The notes: generated by a model not told the origin, from the sequence alone. A stretch of 64,000 nt of DNA from Deltaproteobacteria bacterium GWC2_55_46 (GCA_001595385.3 LVEI03000001.1:620001-684000); one strand, 5' to 3'; shown: positions 18,091 through 27,034, counted from the stretch's first letter. Numbers and translations are program-made.

Positions 18091-19662
18091 ATGTCTGTAG
18101 AAATTTCAAATTACGCCACCATACTAATTGAACTCGTTAAGGCTGTCAAGATGCACAATTTCTACCCGCAGGGGCATCCGCAGCTCGAGTCCATCATCGA
18201 AAAATCTTATCTCGCCCTCAAAAAAAGCATCGACACAGCCGGGGAGTTCAAGTGGCGCATAGACCAGCGCGGCTTCTACTTCGAGAAGTTGCCGCTTGCG
18301 CCGGGGAACGCCGAGATAGCCGGGCTTGCCAAAAAACTCTTCTTCAGGCGCATAAAAGAGATCACCTTCCTTGCTCAACTGGACATGAACGACATAAAGG
18401 TATTCCTATCGGCGGTAAACGCCGAGCCCGAGGAGATACAGGCTAAAGGCGGCGTAGAGGCGTTCTTCGCCTCTCTTGACATAAACGGCATCCTCCTGAA
18501 CGAGCAGCGCTACGAGGACATAAAGAAGCTCAAAAACGAGCTCGAGGCAAAAAAAGAAGCGGAGAAGGCAGCCGCTGAAGAAAAACAGGAGCAGCCAGCC
18601 GGAGAGTCTGAAAAGGCCCAGGAGGAGCAGGAAGAAAAGCCGAAAGAAGAGGTAAAACAAGACTCTCTTGAGACGCTTATAAGCAAGATACGCGGAGAAA
18701 AAGACGACTTGAGGTACAAAGACCTCTCCGCCAGGATAACAGAGCTGCTTACCCAGGGGAAGGCGGAAAGCGTCTATCCATGTCTCATCGTCTTCTACGA
18801 GCATACACTCCCGGCCTCCGGGCGGAGCGACTTCATAAAGAAGACCGCCCTTGAAGGTATTAAAGGCCTGCTTACGAGGGAGATGCTTAAATTCCTCGCG
18901 TCAAGAATAGGCGCTAAACAGGAGCACAACCGCGCCGCGGCGCAGAACATCCTCGTATACGCCGGAGACGAAGGGGCGCAGGCGCTCCTCGACGCCATCA
19001 TCGAAGCTCAGGATGCCATGGCGCGCAGATACATCTTTAACGCCCTTGTCATCTTTGGCGGTCGTATCAGGCCGCTTATCGAGGCACGGCTCGATCATCC
19101 TGAATGGTACGTGGTCCGTCAGATGGCCGCCCTTTTGGGGGCCATAGGCGGCCCGGAGGCCATGGACGCCCTTGAGACCGCTTATAAAAACCCGGAGCTG
19201 AGGGTCAAAAAAGAGGTACTGAAGAGCATGGTAAAGATACGCACCCCGAGGGTGACCGAGTTCCTTCTGAAAGCGCTTGGTGAGGAAAACCAGTCGCTCG
19301 TTGCGCAGGCCATAATATCGCTTGGCATAATCAAAGACCCGTCGGCGGTCGAACCGCTCGCCGAGCTTGCCTTCAAAAGAGAGGCCTTCTCAGATGCCTC
19401 CGAGACCAGCAAGGAAGCTGTAAAGGCCCTCGGCATAATAGGCGACACAAGGGCCGTCCCGCATCTTGAGAAGATACTTTTCAGGACGGTCTGGTTCGGG
19501 AAGAAGGCCAACGATGAAGTAAGGTCGCTCGCGGCATATTCCCTTGGGTTGATCGGCACCACTGAGGCCCTGGACGCGGTAGACGCCGTTTACGCGGAAT
19601 CGACCGGCGAGCTGCACATGGCCTGCAAGAGGGTGCTCGACGGGAGAGAAAGGACCTCATGA
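18091..19662 (+). CDS. HEAT-repeat protein with a YPxGHP N-terminal domain
   Basis: A 523-residue cytosolic protein of unknown function. Residues ~1-130 form a domain containing HNFYPQGHPQLES; ~140-200 is a charged Glu/Lys/Gln linker; ~205-520 is built of HEAT-type helical repeats (for example ARRYIFNALVIFGG, DHPEWYVVRQMAALLGAIGG, ALGEENQSLVAQAIISLGII, SLAAYSLGLIG). HEAT arrays usually scaffold protein contacts. I start at the ATG 18091 because the upstream TTG (18034) is part of a promoter. The N-terminal domain resembles that of the HD-GYP protein encoded next, with which it overlaps by ATGA. Confidence 0.8.
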   Translation: MSVEISNYATILIELVKAVKMHNFYPQGHPQLESIIEKSYLALKKSIDTAGEFKWRIDQRGFYFEKLPLAPGNAEIAGLAKKLFFRRIKEITFLAQLDMNDIKVFLSAVNAEPEEIQAKGGVEAFFASLDINGILLNEQRYEDIKKLKNELEAKKEAEKAAAEEKQEQPAGESEKAQEEQEEKPKEEVKQDSLETLISKIRGEKDDLRYKDLSARITELLTQGKAESVYPCLIVFYEHTLPASGRSDFIKKTALEGIKGLLTREMLKFLASRIGAKQEHNRAAAQNILVYAGDEGAQALLDAIIEAQDAMARRYIFNALVIFGGRIRPLIEARLDHPEWYVVRQMAALLGAIGGPEAMDALETAYKNPELRVKKEVLKSMVKIRTPRVTEFLLKALGEENQSLVAQAIISLGIIKDPSAVEPLAELAFKREAFSDASETSKEAVKALGIIGDTRAVPHLEKILFRTVWFGKKANDEVRSLAAYSLGLIGTTEALDAVDAVYAESTGELHMACKRVLDGRERTS

Positions 19663-20990
19663 ACGGAGATAACAGGGACGGCATACTCAAGAACATAAAC
19701 GCCGGGCTCAAGAGCAAGAAGCTCTACCCGCCGGGCCACCCGTCCATAGCGGCCCCGGTGAACAAGGTCTACGCGCTTCTCATGGACGAGCTCAAGATGA
19801 ACAACAACATAGCCGTGGCCATCGTGAACGATGCGCTCATCTACGAGGACGACCTCGTGCCTGACGCCGAGAAGCTCTACGCCGACATCATCCAGAACAT
19901 GGGCGCGAGGAATGTGGACGCCATCATCTTCGAGAAGGGCCTCTCGCAAAAGGAGATATCATCTCTTTTCGACGTGCTCTCCGGTTCCAGCCTCCAGGGG
20001 CAGCAATTGCAAAAGGAGATGCACTCGAAGGGCATAACCCACATCACCCTCAAGTCCGTGCCCATGGGCAGGAAGAACATCCTTGAGGTATACAATGGCG
20101 CGGTAGAGGTCGTAAAGAACGTAATGGGCGAGATAAGGATGGGGAAGATACCCGAATCCGAGCCCATCGACAACATCGTAAACGAGATGGCGGAGACGGT
20201 CTTCTCCGACCCGAACGCCATCATAGGCCTCACGATGATAAAGAACTACGACAACTACCTCTACAACCATTCGGTGAACGTCTCGATACTTTCGCTTTCG
20301 CTTGCCAAGTCCATGGGCCTTTCCGACGAAGAAATACACGACGTGGGCGTCGGCGCGCTCCTCCACGACATAGGCAAGACCGGGGTATCCGAGCAGATAA
20401 TAAGGAAGCCGGGGGGATTAAGCTCCGAGGAGTGGGAGAAGATAAAGGAGCACCCTCTTCTTGGGTCGAATATAATAAAGAGGATGGACGGGATGAGCGA
20501 CGCGGTCGGCAGGGTCATCTTCGAGCACCATATAAAGTACGACCACACCGGCTACCCGCAGACGACGTCAAAACTCCATCCCTTGAGCCAGATAGTCACG
20601 GTCAGCGACGCCTATGACGCGCTCACTACTTTAAGGGTATACCAGAAGCCACACGACCCTGTCGACGCGGTCAAGGTATTGAACAGCTTCTCTGGCAGGC
20701 ACTTCAGCCCCGATATCCTCAAGGCCTTCACGAACATGATGGGCATGTACCCGGTGGGCACGATGGTCAGGCTTTCGACTAACGAGGTCGGGGTGGTCAC
20801 GAAGCTCAATAGCGAAATACCCGCGAGGCCCGTGGTGAAGGTTATTTACGGCGCTGACGGGATAGAGCTGGATACCTTTTTAGAGGTCGACCTTTCAAAC
20901 GACGCGACAAGGGAGATCGTCACGAACGTAAACCCGGCCACGACCTCTACAGACCTGGCCGCGTTCTTCGAAAAAGAGGCGGCTGAGTAA
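19659..20990 (+). CDS. HD-GYP domain protein (probable cyclic di-GMP phosphodiesterase)
   Basis: A 443-residue protein likely to hydrolyse c-di-GMP. The N-terminal ~140 residues hold KKLYPPGHPSIAAPVNKVYALL, like the upstream HEAT protein. The HD-GYP domain (~170-370) has YNHSVNVSILSLSLA, the HD metal motif GALLHDIGKTGV, HPLLGSNII, FEHHIKYDHTGYP and SDAYDALTTLR. The signature tripeptide is TGYP, not the common GxGYP. A short C-terminal beta domain (VGTMVRLSTNEVGVV) follows. No transmembrane segment is seen. It ends just before a strong terminator. Confidence 0.88.
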   Translation: MNGDNRDGILKNINAGLKSKKLYPPGHPSIAAPVNKVYALLMDELKMNNNIAVAIVNDALIYEDDLVPDAEKLYADIIQNMGARNVDAIIFEKGLSQKEISSLFDVLSGSSLQGQQLQKEMHSKGITHITLKSVPMGRKNILEVYNGAVEVVKNVMGEIRMGKIPESEPIDNIVNEMAETVFSDPNAIIGLTMIKNYDNYLYNHSVNVSILSLSLAKSMGLSDEEIHDVGVGALLHDIGKTGVSEQIIRKPGGLSSEEWEKIKEHPLLGSNIIKRMDGMSDAVGRVIFEHHIKYDHTGYPQTTSKLHPLSQIVTVSDAYDALTTLRVYQKPHDPVDAVKVLNSFSGRHFSPDILKAFTNMMGMYPVGTMVRLSTNEVGVVTKLNSEIPARPVVKVIYGADGIELDTFLEVDLSNDATREIVTNVNPATTSTDLAAFFEKEAAE

Positions 20991-21010
20991 AAAGAGTTTA
21001 TCAATAGCAA

Positions 21011-21041
21011 AAAGGCAGGCCGATTGGCCTGCCTTTTTTTT
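21011..21041 (+). terminator. Bidirectional intrinsic terminator
   Basis: AAAGGCAGGCC and GGCCTGCCTTT form an 11-bp stem with loop GATT, then TTTTTTTT on the plus strand. The minus strand also continues with five T, so it can serve the tiny minus-strand frame at 21051-21092 too. Confidence 0.85.
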
Positions 21042-21050
21042 ACTTCCTTT

Positions 21051-21092
21051 CTACTTTTTTCCCTTCGTTATCTTCCTTACCCTCGCGGGCAT
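21051..21092 (-). CDS. Possible 13-residue peptide with strong SD
   Basis: Reads MPARVRKITKGKK and stop. AGGAGGTGA, nearly a full anti-SD match, lies 8 bases (GGAGG to ATG) upstream, and a terminator follows immediately downstream. The peptide is very basic, and I recognise no family. It may be a remnant of a longer gene or simply chance. The strong ribosome-binding site is the only reason to list it. Confidence 0.25.
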   Translation of the reverse strand: MPARVRKITKGKK

Positions 21093-21111
21093 GACTTTCA
21101 CCTCCTGACTG

Positions 21112-21164
21112 AACCTGTTGTGGCTAAAACTGAACCACTACCGCCTGGAAGGCGGCAGGTTCAA
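21112..21164. repeat. Imperfect palindrome in the 21.1-21.4 kb gap
   Basis: TGAACCTG and CAGGTTCA bracket a hairpin CCGCCTGGAAGGCGG. The inner motif GCCTGGAAGGC recurs at ~21261. The rest of the 21093-21419 gap holds repeat families B and C and no supported gene. Confidence 0.5.
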
Positions 21165-21182
21165 AAAACAGTCGGCTGAAAT

Positions 21183-21243
21183 CTCCCCCTTTTCCAAAGG
21201 GGGAGAGAGGGGGATTATTTTTGGTGCGCACGGCGCACCCTAC
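21183..21243. repeat. Composite repeat B+C, copy 1
   Basis: CTCCCCCTTTTCCAAAGGGG-GAG, then GAGGGGGATTATTT, then GGTGCGCACGGCGCACCCTAC. The same two units occur in the same order at 63834-63896. A simpler B unit lies at 60741-60774. Confidence 0.85.
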
Positions 21244-21419
21244 AGGACTGGAAGTCTTCGCCTGGAAGGCGAGGGATTTCAGGTCCCATTGTGAGACATT
21301 AATTTTATACCAGGATTTCAGGTATGAAGGACGGAGGGATGTCAGAAAGATCCGAAGAGACTATTCAAGGCGTGCAGAGCGCACCTTGAATGACGATAAA
21401 GCTTCGCGTACACCTCTTG

Positions 21420-21932
21420 TCAGCCGCTCGCCTTGAAGCCTTCGTGGAAGGTGACGGTACCCTGCGGAGCCTGTCCAGCAAAAGACAGAGCGAGGAAGAA
21501 TTCCTGAGGCACTCCATCATGCACAAGTCCCGGCATGTTCTTGAACCCGAACTTTCTGTAATAATCCGGATACCCCACGAGGCAGCAACCTTGCGCATCA
21601 AGATCTTTCAGTCGTGACAATCCTTCCCGTATCAGGGCTTTGCCGATGCCATGCCGCTGGTACGCCGGCAAAACCGAAACAGGCCCAAGGCCGTACCAGT
21701 TCCGGGTGCCGTCGGAGATGCTGACGGGAGAGAAGGCAATATGCCCTATCACCCGGCCATCCACTTCCGCGACGAGCGATACCGTGAGGGCTTTGGCTGC
21801 GCGCAGCGCCGTAATGATAAACTGTTCCGTATGATTGCTGATCTCCATGGTCTCGAATGCGGCAACTGTCACATCGGTTATGGCGCCGATGTCGGCGTTT
21901 GTCTCGCTCCTGATAACGACATCATGTTTCAT
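21420..21932 (-). CDS. GNAT-family N-acetyltransferase (YhbS-like)
   Basis: A 170-residue acetyl-CoA-dependent acetyltransferase, substrate unknown. The acetyl-CoA loop is VLPAYQRHGIGKALIREGL (~85-103), preceded by the strand IGHIAFSPVSI, and followed by VGYPDYYRKFGFKNMPGL, the YhbS-type pattern. I use the ATG at 21932; a TTG frame extends ten codons further. It stands alone between repeats and a terminator. A GC palindrome lies upstream (21982-22000). Confidence 0.87.
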   Translation of the reverse strand: MKHDVVIRSETNADIGAITDVTVAAFETMEISNHTEQFIITALRAAKALTVSLVAEVDGRVIGHIAFSPVSISDGTRNWYGLGPVSVLPAYQRHGIGKALIREGLSRLKDLDAQGCCLVGYPDYYRKFGFKNMPGLVHDGVPQEFFLALSFAGQAPQGTVTFHEGFKASG

Positions 21933-22042
21933 GCGTCTGTATTCCTCTTCTTTAGTGGCCAAACAATTATTAGCCAGGATGCCGGGTGCGCTGCGCGCCC
22001 ATTCTCACTCTACCTTATTCTGTCCAATTGCTCCCTGAATTG

Positions 22043-22070
22043 AAAAAGGCAAGCCATCCGGCTTGCCTTT
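22043..22070 (-). terminator. Intrinsic terminator after the trmFO-HEAT unit
   Basis: AAAGGCAAGCC and GGCTTGCCTTT form an 11-bp stem with a 4-base loop, followed by five T on the minus strand. Confidence 0.8.
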
Positions 22071-22113
22071 CGATTTTTATCCCATCCCCTCAACACATCC
22101 ACCCATCTTCTCC

Positions 22114-22677
22114 TCAGCGGTCCATCACTCCAAGGCCCCTCAAGGCTAAGCTCCTCATCCTGGGGTTGCCCTTTGTGGCGAAATAGAGCAAGGCCTCTTC
22201 CGCCCGCTTGTCACCTATCTTTGAAACCGCCTCAAGGGCGCGCTCGACCACGCCGCTGTCCTGGTGCTTCATCGCCTGCACCAGCGGTCCCAGAAGCCTC
22301 GAGTCCTTGAATAATGTCATGGATTCTACCACCGCCCTCACCACTATCGGGCTCTGGTCTTTCAACGCCTCGACAAGGGCGGGTAAGGTCGACGGGTCGC
22401 CGAGGGCGCCAAGCGCCCTCGCGGCGGCGGCCCTCACGTCTTCGGCCTGGTCATTTAGCGCAGCCGACAAGAGCTCGGCTATCTTCGCCCCCTTAAGCTC
22501 GGAGAGCGCGTAGATGACCCGCACCTTCTCGAGCATCTCGCCGGACCCTACCTTCCTGGAGAGCATCTCAAGCCTGTCGCGCGCCTCAAGCTTTTCAAGG
22601 GCTTCGGCTGCCGCCTTCCTGACATCTTCGTCCGCGTCCTTCAACGCCGCGAGCAGTGCTTCTTTCCTCTTGTCCAT
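22114..22677 (-). CDS. Small HEAT-repeat protein
   Basis: 187 residues made almost entirely of about five HEAT or Armadillo-like helical repeats, for example DADEDVRKAAAEALEKL, DQAEDVRAAAARALGALGD, DQSPIVVRAVVESMTLF and HQDSGVVERALEAVSKIGD. No enzyme motif or signal peptide. I chose the ATG at 22677, after the trmFO stop; an open frame continues to 22719 over the trmFO end but would start at TTG. It is probably co-transcribed with trmFO. The repeat length and Asp-Val-Arg pattern resemble phycobilin-lyase-type HEAT proteins, but no function is implied. Confidence 0.8.
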   Translation of the reverse strand: MDKRKEALLAALKDADEDVRKAAAEALEKLEARDRLEMLSRKVGSGEMLEKVRVIYALSELKGAKIAELLSAALNDQAEDVRAAAARALGALGDPSTLPALVEALKDQSPIVVRAVVESMTLFKDSRLLGPLVQAMKHQDSGVVERALEAVSKIGDKRAEEALLYFATKGNPRMRSLALRGLGVMDR

Positions 22678-22702
22678 GCGATAATCTATATCAGAAGAGG
22701 GC

Positions 22703-23998
22703 TCAAGTTGCAAGGGCAACGTCCCTCCATTTCGCGAACTCGTCTATCGCCCTTCTCGCCTGCTTCTCGCGCCTGTCCTTTCCGGTAAGCGGAGGCAGAA
22801 GGCCCATGTTCGCGTTCATCGGTGAGAACTCTCCATCCTTGCCAGAAATGTACCTCATCAAAGCCCCGGATATCGTAGTCTCAGGCGGGCAGACGGCTTC
22901 AAGCCCCAATGCGGCCCTTAACGCGTTTATCCCGGCGAGCGCCCCTGACATGGCAGATTCGCAGTAGCCCTCGACCCCGGTTATCTGCCCGGCAAAGAAT
23001 ATGCCAGGAGAGGACTTAAGCTCCTGCGCCTCGGTGAGAAGGCGGGGAGAGTTGATGTAGCTGTTCCTGTGGAGCTTTCCAAGTCTGGCGAACTCGGCAT
23101 TCGCCAACGCCGGGATCATCCTGAAAATCCTTTTCTGCTCAGGGAACTTGAGCCTCGTCTGAAATCCTACGAGGTTATATAAAGTCCCTTCCAGATTTTC
23201 TCTTCTCAACTGTACAACGGCAAAGGGGCGCTTGCCTGTGGCGGGGTCGGTAAGGCCGACAGGGCGCATGGGGCCGAAGAGCAGGGTCTGTGCGCCGCGC
23301 TGGGCCATTACCTCTATCGGCATGCAGCCCTCGAAGCTCGCCATATCCTCGAACTCGTGCTTCCGGGCGGTGTCGGCTTTTATAAGCTCGGCGTAGAAGG
23401 CATCGTACTCGTCTTTCGAGAGCGGGCAGTTTATGTAATCATCCCCGCCCTTCCCGTAGCGGGAGGCGCTGAAGGCGCTTCGCATGTCGATAGATTCGGC
23501 ATAGACGATAGGCGCTACAGCGTCATAGAAATTCAGATTCTTCCCGACAAGCCCTTCTATCGCATTGGCAAGACCGTCAGAGGTCAAAGGCCCTGTGGCG
23601 ACAATAACAGGGCGCTCAGCAGGCAACGCCTGCACCTCTCCCCTTCTTATCTCGACACCCGCGCGCTCAAGCTCCCCTGTCACAAAGGCGGAAAACGCGC
23701 TCCTGTCCACAGCGAGCGTCTTCCCGGCAGGCACCCTGGTCTGGTCCGCGGCCTTTATGATTATAGAATCAAGGAGGCGCATCTCTTCCTTTAATATGCC
23801 GGAGGCGTTCTCGATGCTTTCGGACTTAAGAGAGTTGCTGCAGACAAGCTCCGCAAGGGTAGCGAGACTGTGCGCCGGAGAGTAGCTCTCCGGCTTCATC
23901 TCGAATACTACCGCCCTGCCGCCGCGCCTTACTGCCTGCCAGGCCGCTTCAGCCCCGGCAAGCCCGCCGCCCACTATGATTATCTTCTTTTCGCTCAT
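22703..23998 (-). CDS. trmFO: Methylenetetrahydrofolate-tRNA-(uracil-54) methyltransferase TrmFO
   Basis: Flavoprotein that makes ribothymidine at tRNA position 54 using methylene-THF and FADH2. The 431 residues begin with the FAD-binding [20 protein letters not shown], then [37 protein letters not shown], and [23 protein letters not shown] near the C-terminus. Start ATG 23998 with GGAGAAG upstream; the longer frame would begin at TTG 24010. In many Firmicutes and Deltaproteobacteria trmFO sits beside xerC; here it is 15 kb away. Confidence 0.96.
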   Translation of the reverse strand: MSEKKIIIVGGGLAGAEAAWQAVRRGGRAVVFEMKPESYSPAHSLATLAELVCSNSLKSESIENASGILKEEMRLLDSIIIKAADQTRVPAGKTLAVDRSAFSAFVTGELERAGVEIRRGEVQALPAERPVIVATGPLTSDGLANAIEGLVGKNLNFYDAVAPIVYAESIDMRSAFSASRYGKGGDDYINCPLSKDEYDAFYAELIKADTARKHEFEDMASFEGCMPIEVMAQRGAQTLLFGPMRPVGLTDPATGKRPFAVVQLRRENLEGTLYNLVGFQTRLKFPEQKRIFRMIPALANAEFARLGKLHRNSYINSPRLLTEAQELKSSPGIFFAGQITGVEGYCESAMSGALAGINALRAALGLEAVCPPETTISGALMRYISGKDGEFSPMNANMGLLPPLTGKDRREKQARRAIDEFAKWRDVALAT

Positions 23999-24116
23999 GC
24001 TCTTCTCCAACGGACATTTTAAACTCAGGGGCCCCGCGCTTCAAGCATAAAGCTTCAACCATAAATGCGCCCGCCCTCTCCTTGCGCCACAGCCCTTTTT
24101 ATGATAGGTTTTGAGA

Positions 24117-24413
24117 ATGGATGGGCCAGTGCGCGCGCACCTTATAATCGAAGGTCTTGTGCAGGGTGTCTCCTACCGCGCTGCGACGGTAGAGACGGCG
24201 AGGCAGCACGGTGTTTCGGGATGGGTAAAGAACAACCCGGACGGCAACGTCGAGGCGATTATAGAGGGGGACAAGGCCATGGTCGAGAAGCTCATAGACT
24301 GGTGCAGAAAAGGGCCGCCGCTCGCGCGTGTCGAAAGGGTGAACGTCAGCTGGGAGCCCTTCAAGAACGAATTTGACGACTTTACCGCCCTCACGCGGTA
24401 CAGCATATATTGA
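24117..24413 (+). CDS. acyP: Acylphosphatase
   Basis: Small cytosolic enzyme (98 residues) that hydrolyses acyl phosphates. The family signature GLVQGVSYRAATVETAR supplies the phosphate-binding loop and catalytic Arg, and GWVKNNPDGNVEA the catalytic Asn. Start is the ATG at 24117; an in-frame TTG lies two codons upstream. It is divergent from trmFO, and its stop is five bases before the next gene's start. Confidence 0.93.
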   Translation: MDGPVRAHLIIEGLVQGVSYRAATVETARQHGVSGWVKNNPDGNVEAIIEGDKAMVEKLIDWCRKGPPLARVERVNVSWEPFKNEFDDFTALTRYSIY

Positions 24414-24418
24414 GGCTT

Positions 24419-24982
24419 ATGAGACTGAGATTTTTAATCATGCTCCTTGCCGTCATTATGGCAGCTGGTTGCCAGCCAAAACCCAGGGTAGGCTACCTTG
24501 CGCCTGAGGCCATCGGGCCGAAGGGCTATCAGGTCGACGCGGGATCCGGCGTTATAGACACGAGCTTCATAAGGATGTCAGCGCGGCAGGTGAAAAAAGG
24601 GGAAGAGACCTCGAAGCTCCTCTCTGCGCTCGTTGAGAAGGGCTACATACTCATAGCCCTCTCGATAGAGAACACTTCCGGCAAGACGGTAATATACAAG
24701 CCGAACCTGACGGTACTCACCAATGACGCCTTTGATTTCCTGAGGCCTCTCGACTATACCGACCTGTACTCACTCGATGACATGGAAGGGCTGGAAGAGA
24801 TAAAGGGCAGGTTCTACGACCTTGATGTGACGCTCAGGCCCGGCCAGCGGACAGCGAAGCTGCTTATATTCAGGGCCCTTTCAAAGAACGTTAAGAAGAT
24901 CAATCTGCAGATAGACGACCTCTATGTCGGCACAGAGCCGATAAGGCTTACATTCCCGTTCTACTTCAAGCCTGAGGCCTGA
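24419..24982 (+). CDS. Lipoprotein of unknown function
   Basis: A 187-residue protein with a type II signal peptide: hydrophobic MRLRFLIMLLAVIM followed by lipobox AAGC. The mature part is mostly beta, with ISARQ/IENTSGKTVIYKPNLTVL and FYDLDVTLRPGQRTAKLLIFRAL, resembling an immunoglobulin-like fold that stabilises strands around residues 80-180. I do not recognise the family. It is translated right after acyP (AGG in the intervening bases), so they share a transcript. Confidence 0.75.
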   Translation: MRLRFLIMLLAVIMAAGCQPKPRVGYLAPEAIGPKGYQVDAGSGVIDTSFIRMSARQVKKGEETSKLLSALVEKGYILIALSIENTSGKTVIYKPNLTVLTNDAFDFLRPLDYTDLYSLDDMEGLEEIKGRFYDLDVTLRPGQRTAKLLIFRALSKNVKKINLQIDDLYVGTEPIRLTFPFYFKPEA

Positions 24983-25011
24983 CAGGCTGCCGCAAAAAGT
25001 CCGTGACTGTC

Positions 25012-25091
25012 ATAGCGATGAGCATTTTTTGCGAAGCAATCACTAAGCCATTACAGAGACAAGATCGCTTCGCTTTGCTCGCAATGACCGC
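25012..25091. repeat. Degenerate repeat family A element
   Basis: Arms related to GTCATTGCGAGG...GAAGCAATC and GATCGCTTCGCTTTGCTCGCAATGAC are recognisable but eroded. The gap 24983-25111 holds nothing else. Confidence 0.7.
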
Positions 25092-25111
25092 AAAATATTT
25101 TTTCACTGATG

Positions 25112-25429
25112 CTAATCCTTTTCCGCTTCCCTCTGCTTTTCATCCGTATTCTCGTTCGCGCCTGCCACCGCCTTTTTGGCCTTGTTTATGGCGGCGCCGA
25201 TAGACTCCTTGGCGTCTCCGGCCTTTTCCTTCACAGTCTCGGCTGTATCGCCAACGACCTCTTTGGCCTCTTTAGCGGTGCTCTTTATCTCTTTCTCGTA
25301 CTTCTCAAGTTTCGTACCGGCCTGCTCGGTCTTGCTGCCGAAGGCCTTAAGATACTCTGGGCCGCCGAAGTAGAGGAAGGCCGCGAGCGCCAGCACCCCG
25401 ATTATCAAACCAAACAGGAATCTCATCAT
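25112..25429 (-). CDS. Small membrane-anchored helical protein
   Basis: 105 residues: an N-terminal hydrophobic helix (FLFGLIIGVLALAAFLYF) followed by a long amphipathic Lys/Glu/Ala helix with EKYEKEIKSTAKEAKEVVGDTAETVKEKAGDAKES, similar to LEA or apolipoprotein-like repeats. It is likely anchored in the inner membrane with a periplasmic or cytosolic coiled tail. No function is known. It begins five bases after the rsmI stop and is the last gene of the ABC-rsmI unit. Confidence 0.7.
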   Translation of the reverse strand: MMRFLFGLIIGVLALAAFLYFGGPEYLKAFGSKTEQAGTKLEKYEKEIKSTAKEAKEVVGDTAETVKEKAGDAKESIGAAINKAKKAVAGANENTDEKQREAEKD

Positions 25430-25433
25430 CGCC

Positions 25434-26267
25434 TTATCCTTTTCTTGTCTTCTCCCTGATTGATAGAGCCTCTTTATAGACCTCTGCCCTTGGAGCGCTG
25501 AAGTCCTTTGCTATCGCCTTTACCGCGTCGTTCAATTTTGCTCCCGTCGCGAGAAGCGATTCAAGCGCGGGCCTGAAGTCCCCCTTTGCCGCATCCTCCG
25601 TACGGACGGCGAGCGTTATCTCTCCCCTTACCTCTTTATCTCCAAGCTCTGCCAGTATCTCGCTTATCCTCCCCCTCAGCACCTCTTCGTGCACCTTCGT
25701 AAGCTCCCGCCCAACGGCCGCCTGGATATCTCCCAGTATTGCCAGCATGGCCTCAAGAGTTGCCTTGAGCCTCCTTGGGGATTCATAAAAGACAAATGTG
25801 CGGGCCCGTCCGGAAATGCCGGACAGATACTCCTTTAGCGCGGCTTCCTTCTCCGGGAGGAAGCCGGCGAAGGTGAACTCGTCCGTCGGGAGGCCAGCCA
25901 CACTCACAAGCGAGATGATAGCCGAAGGGCCGGGTATGGCTACTACATCTACCGAGCTTTCGGCAGCCGACTTAATAAGCCTGTAGCCAGGGTCTGATAT
26001 CCCCGGCGTGCCCGCGTCCGAAACAAGCGCTATATCCGTGCCCTCCATGAGCTTCCCGACAAGATAACCGGATTTTTCCCTCTCGTTGTGCTCATGGTAG
26101 CTCGTAAGAGGGGTATCTATCCCGTAATGGTCCAGGAGCCGCCTGGTGTGCCTTGTGTCCTCAGCCGCTATGAGCCCCGCCTCTTTCAGGACCCTCAGGG
26201 CGCGCAGTGTAACGTCCTCAAGGTTCCCGATGGGAGTAGCGACAACGAAAAGCTTTCCTTTGCTCAT
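25434..26267 (-). CDS. rsmI: 16S rRNA (cytidine-1402-2'-O)-methyltransferase
   Basis: SAM-dependent methyltransferase that modifies C1402 of 16S rRNA in the P site. The 277 residues open with KLFVVATPIGNLEDVTLRALR, followed by AEDTRHTRRLLDHYGI, SYHEHNE, VSDAGTPGISDPGYRL, IPGPSAI and FYESPRRL, all family landmarks of the tetrapyrrole methylase-like fold. Its ATG overlaps the stop of the ABC permease gene. Confidence 0.95.
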   Translation of the reverse strand: MSKGKLFVVATPIGNLEDVTLRALRVLKEAGLIAAEDTRHTRRLLDHYGIDTPLTSYHEHNEREKSGYLVGKLMEGTDIALVSDAGTPGISDPGYRLIKSAAESSVDVVAIPGPSAIISLVSVAGLPTDEFTFAGFLPEKEAALKEYLSGISGRARTFVFYESPRRLKATLEAMLAILGDIQAAVGRELTKVHEEVLRGRISEILAELGDKEVRGEITLAVRTEDAAKGDFRPALESLLATGAKLNDAVKAIAKDFSAPRAEVYKEALSIREKTRKG

Positions 26268-27034
26268 TTCCTCCTCTCGAACATGAAAGCCGAGGCAAAG
26301 GTAAAGATAAGAGCGAAGACCGCCACGAAGGCTATGTCGATGGCTATGGGGAACTCTGCCATAAGCCTCCCCTGCCCAGGCAGGAGTATGTGCTTGAAGG
26401 AATCGACCCCATAGCAGAGCGGGTTTATGAAGGCGAATACCTTTATATACTCCGGCAGCGACCCGACCGGGTAAAGGGCGCCGCTCAAGAAGAACATCGG
26501 AAGCACTATGAAGTTCATTATCACGTTGAAGCCCTCGAGGGAAGCGAGGAAAGAGGCAATGAACAAGCCGAAGGCCGTTATGGCGAAAGCGACCAGCGAC
26601 ATAAGGAGCAGCATCAGGATGAAATCAAGGGCGCCGACGTCCAGGCTCAGAAACGGCGCCACGATGAGGAGGACCGCCCCCTGGAATACCGAAAGCGCGG
26701 TGCCTGAGAGGAGCTTGCCGAATACTATCGTGACCCTTGATACCGGGGCGACGAGCATCTCGCGCAGAAATCCGAACTCGCGGTCCCAGACGACAGAGAT
26801 GGTCGAAAAGATGGAGCTGAAGAGTATGGTCATCCCCACGATGCCGGGGAGTATGAACTGGATATACTGGACCCCGTCGGTCGTATCTATCAATCTGGTA
26901 AAGCCGGAACCAACGATAAAGAGCCAGATAAGGGGGCGCGCGGCAGTGACGACGAGCCTTCCCTTCTGCCTGAAAAACCTCTTAAACTCCCTTAAGGTTA
27001 TTACGTAAATAGCTTTATATGATAGTATTTTCAT
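26264..27034 (-). CDS. ABC-2-type transport permease
   Basis: 256-residue membrane component of an exporter. About six transmembrane helices are visible, including PLIWLFIVGSGF, FILPGIVGMTILFSSIF, VLLIVAPFLSL, ILMLLLMSLVAFAI and NPLCYGVDSFKH, with the ABC-2 signature region FFLSGALYPVGSLPEYIKVFAFINPLCYGVD. It pairs with the ATPase encoded 55 bases upstream. Drug, lipid or polysaccharide export are possible; the sequence does not decide. Confidence 0.88.
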   Translation of the reverse strand: MKILSYKAIYVITLREFKRFFRQKGRLVVTAARPLIWLFIVGSGFTRLIDTTDGVQYIQFILPGIVGMTILFSSIFSTISVVWDREFGFLREMLVAPVSRVTIVFGKLLSGTALSVFQGAVLLIVAPFLSLDVGALDFILMLLLMSLVAFAITAFGLFIASFLASLEGFNVIMNFIVLPMFFLSGALYPVGSLPEYIKVFAFINPLCYGVDSFKHILLPGQGRLMAEFPIAIDIAFVAVFALIFTFASAFMFERRK

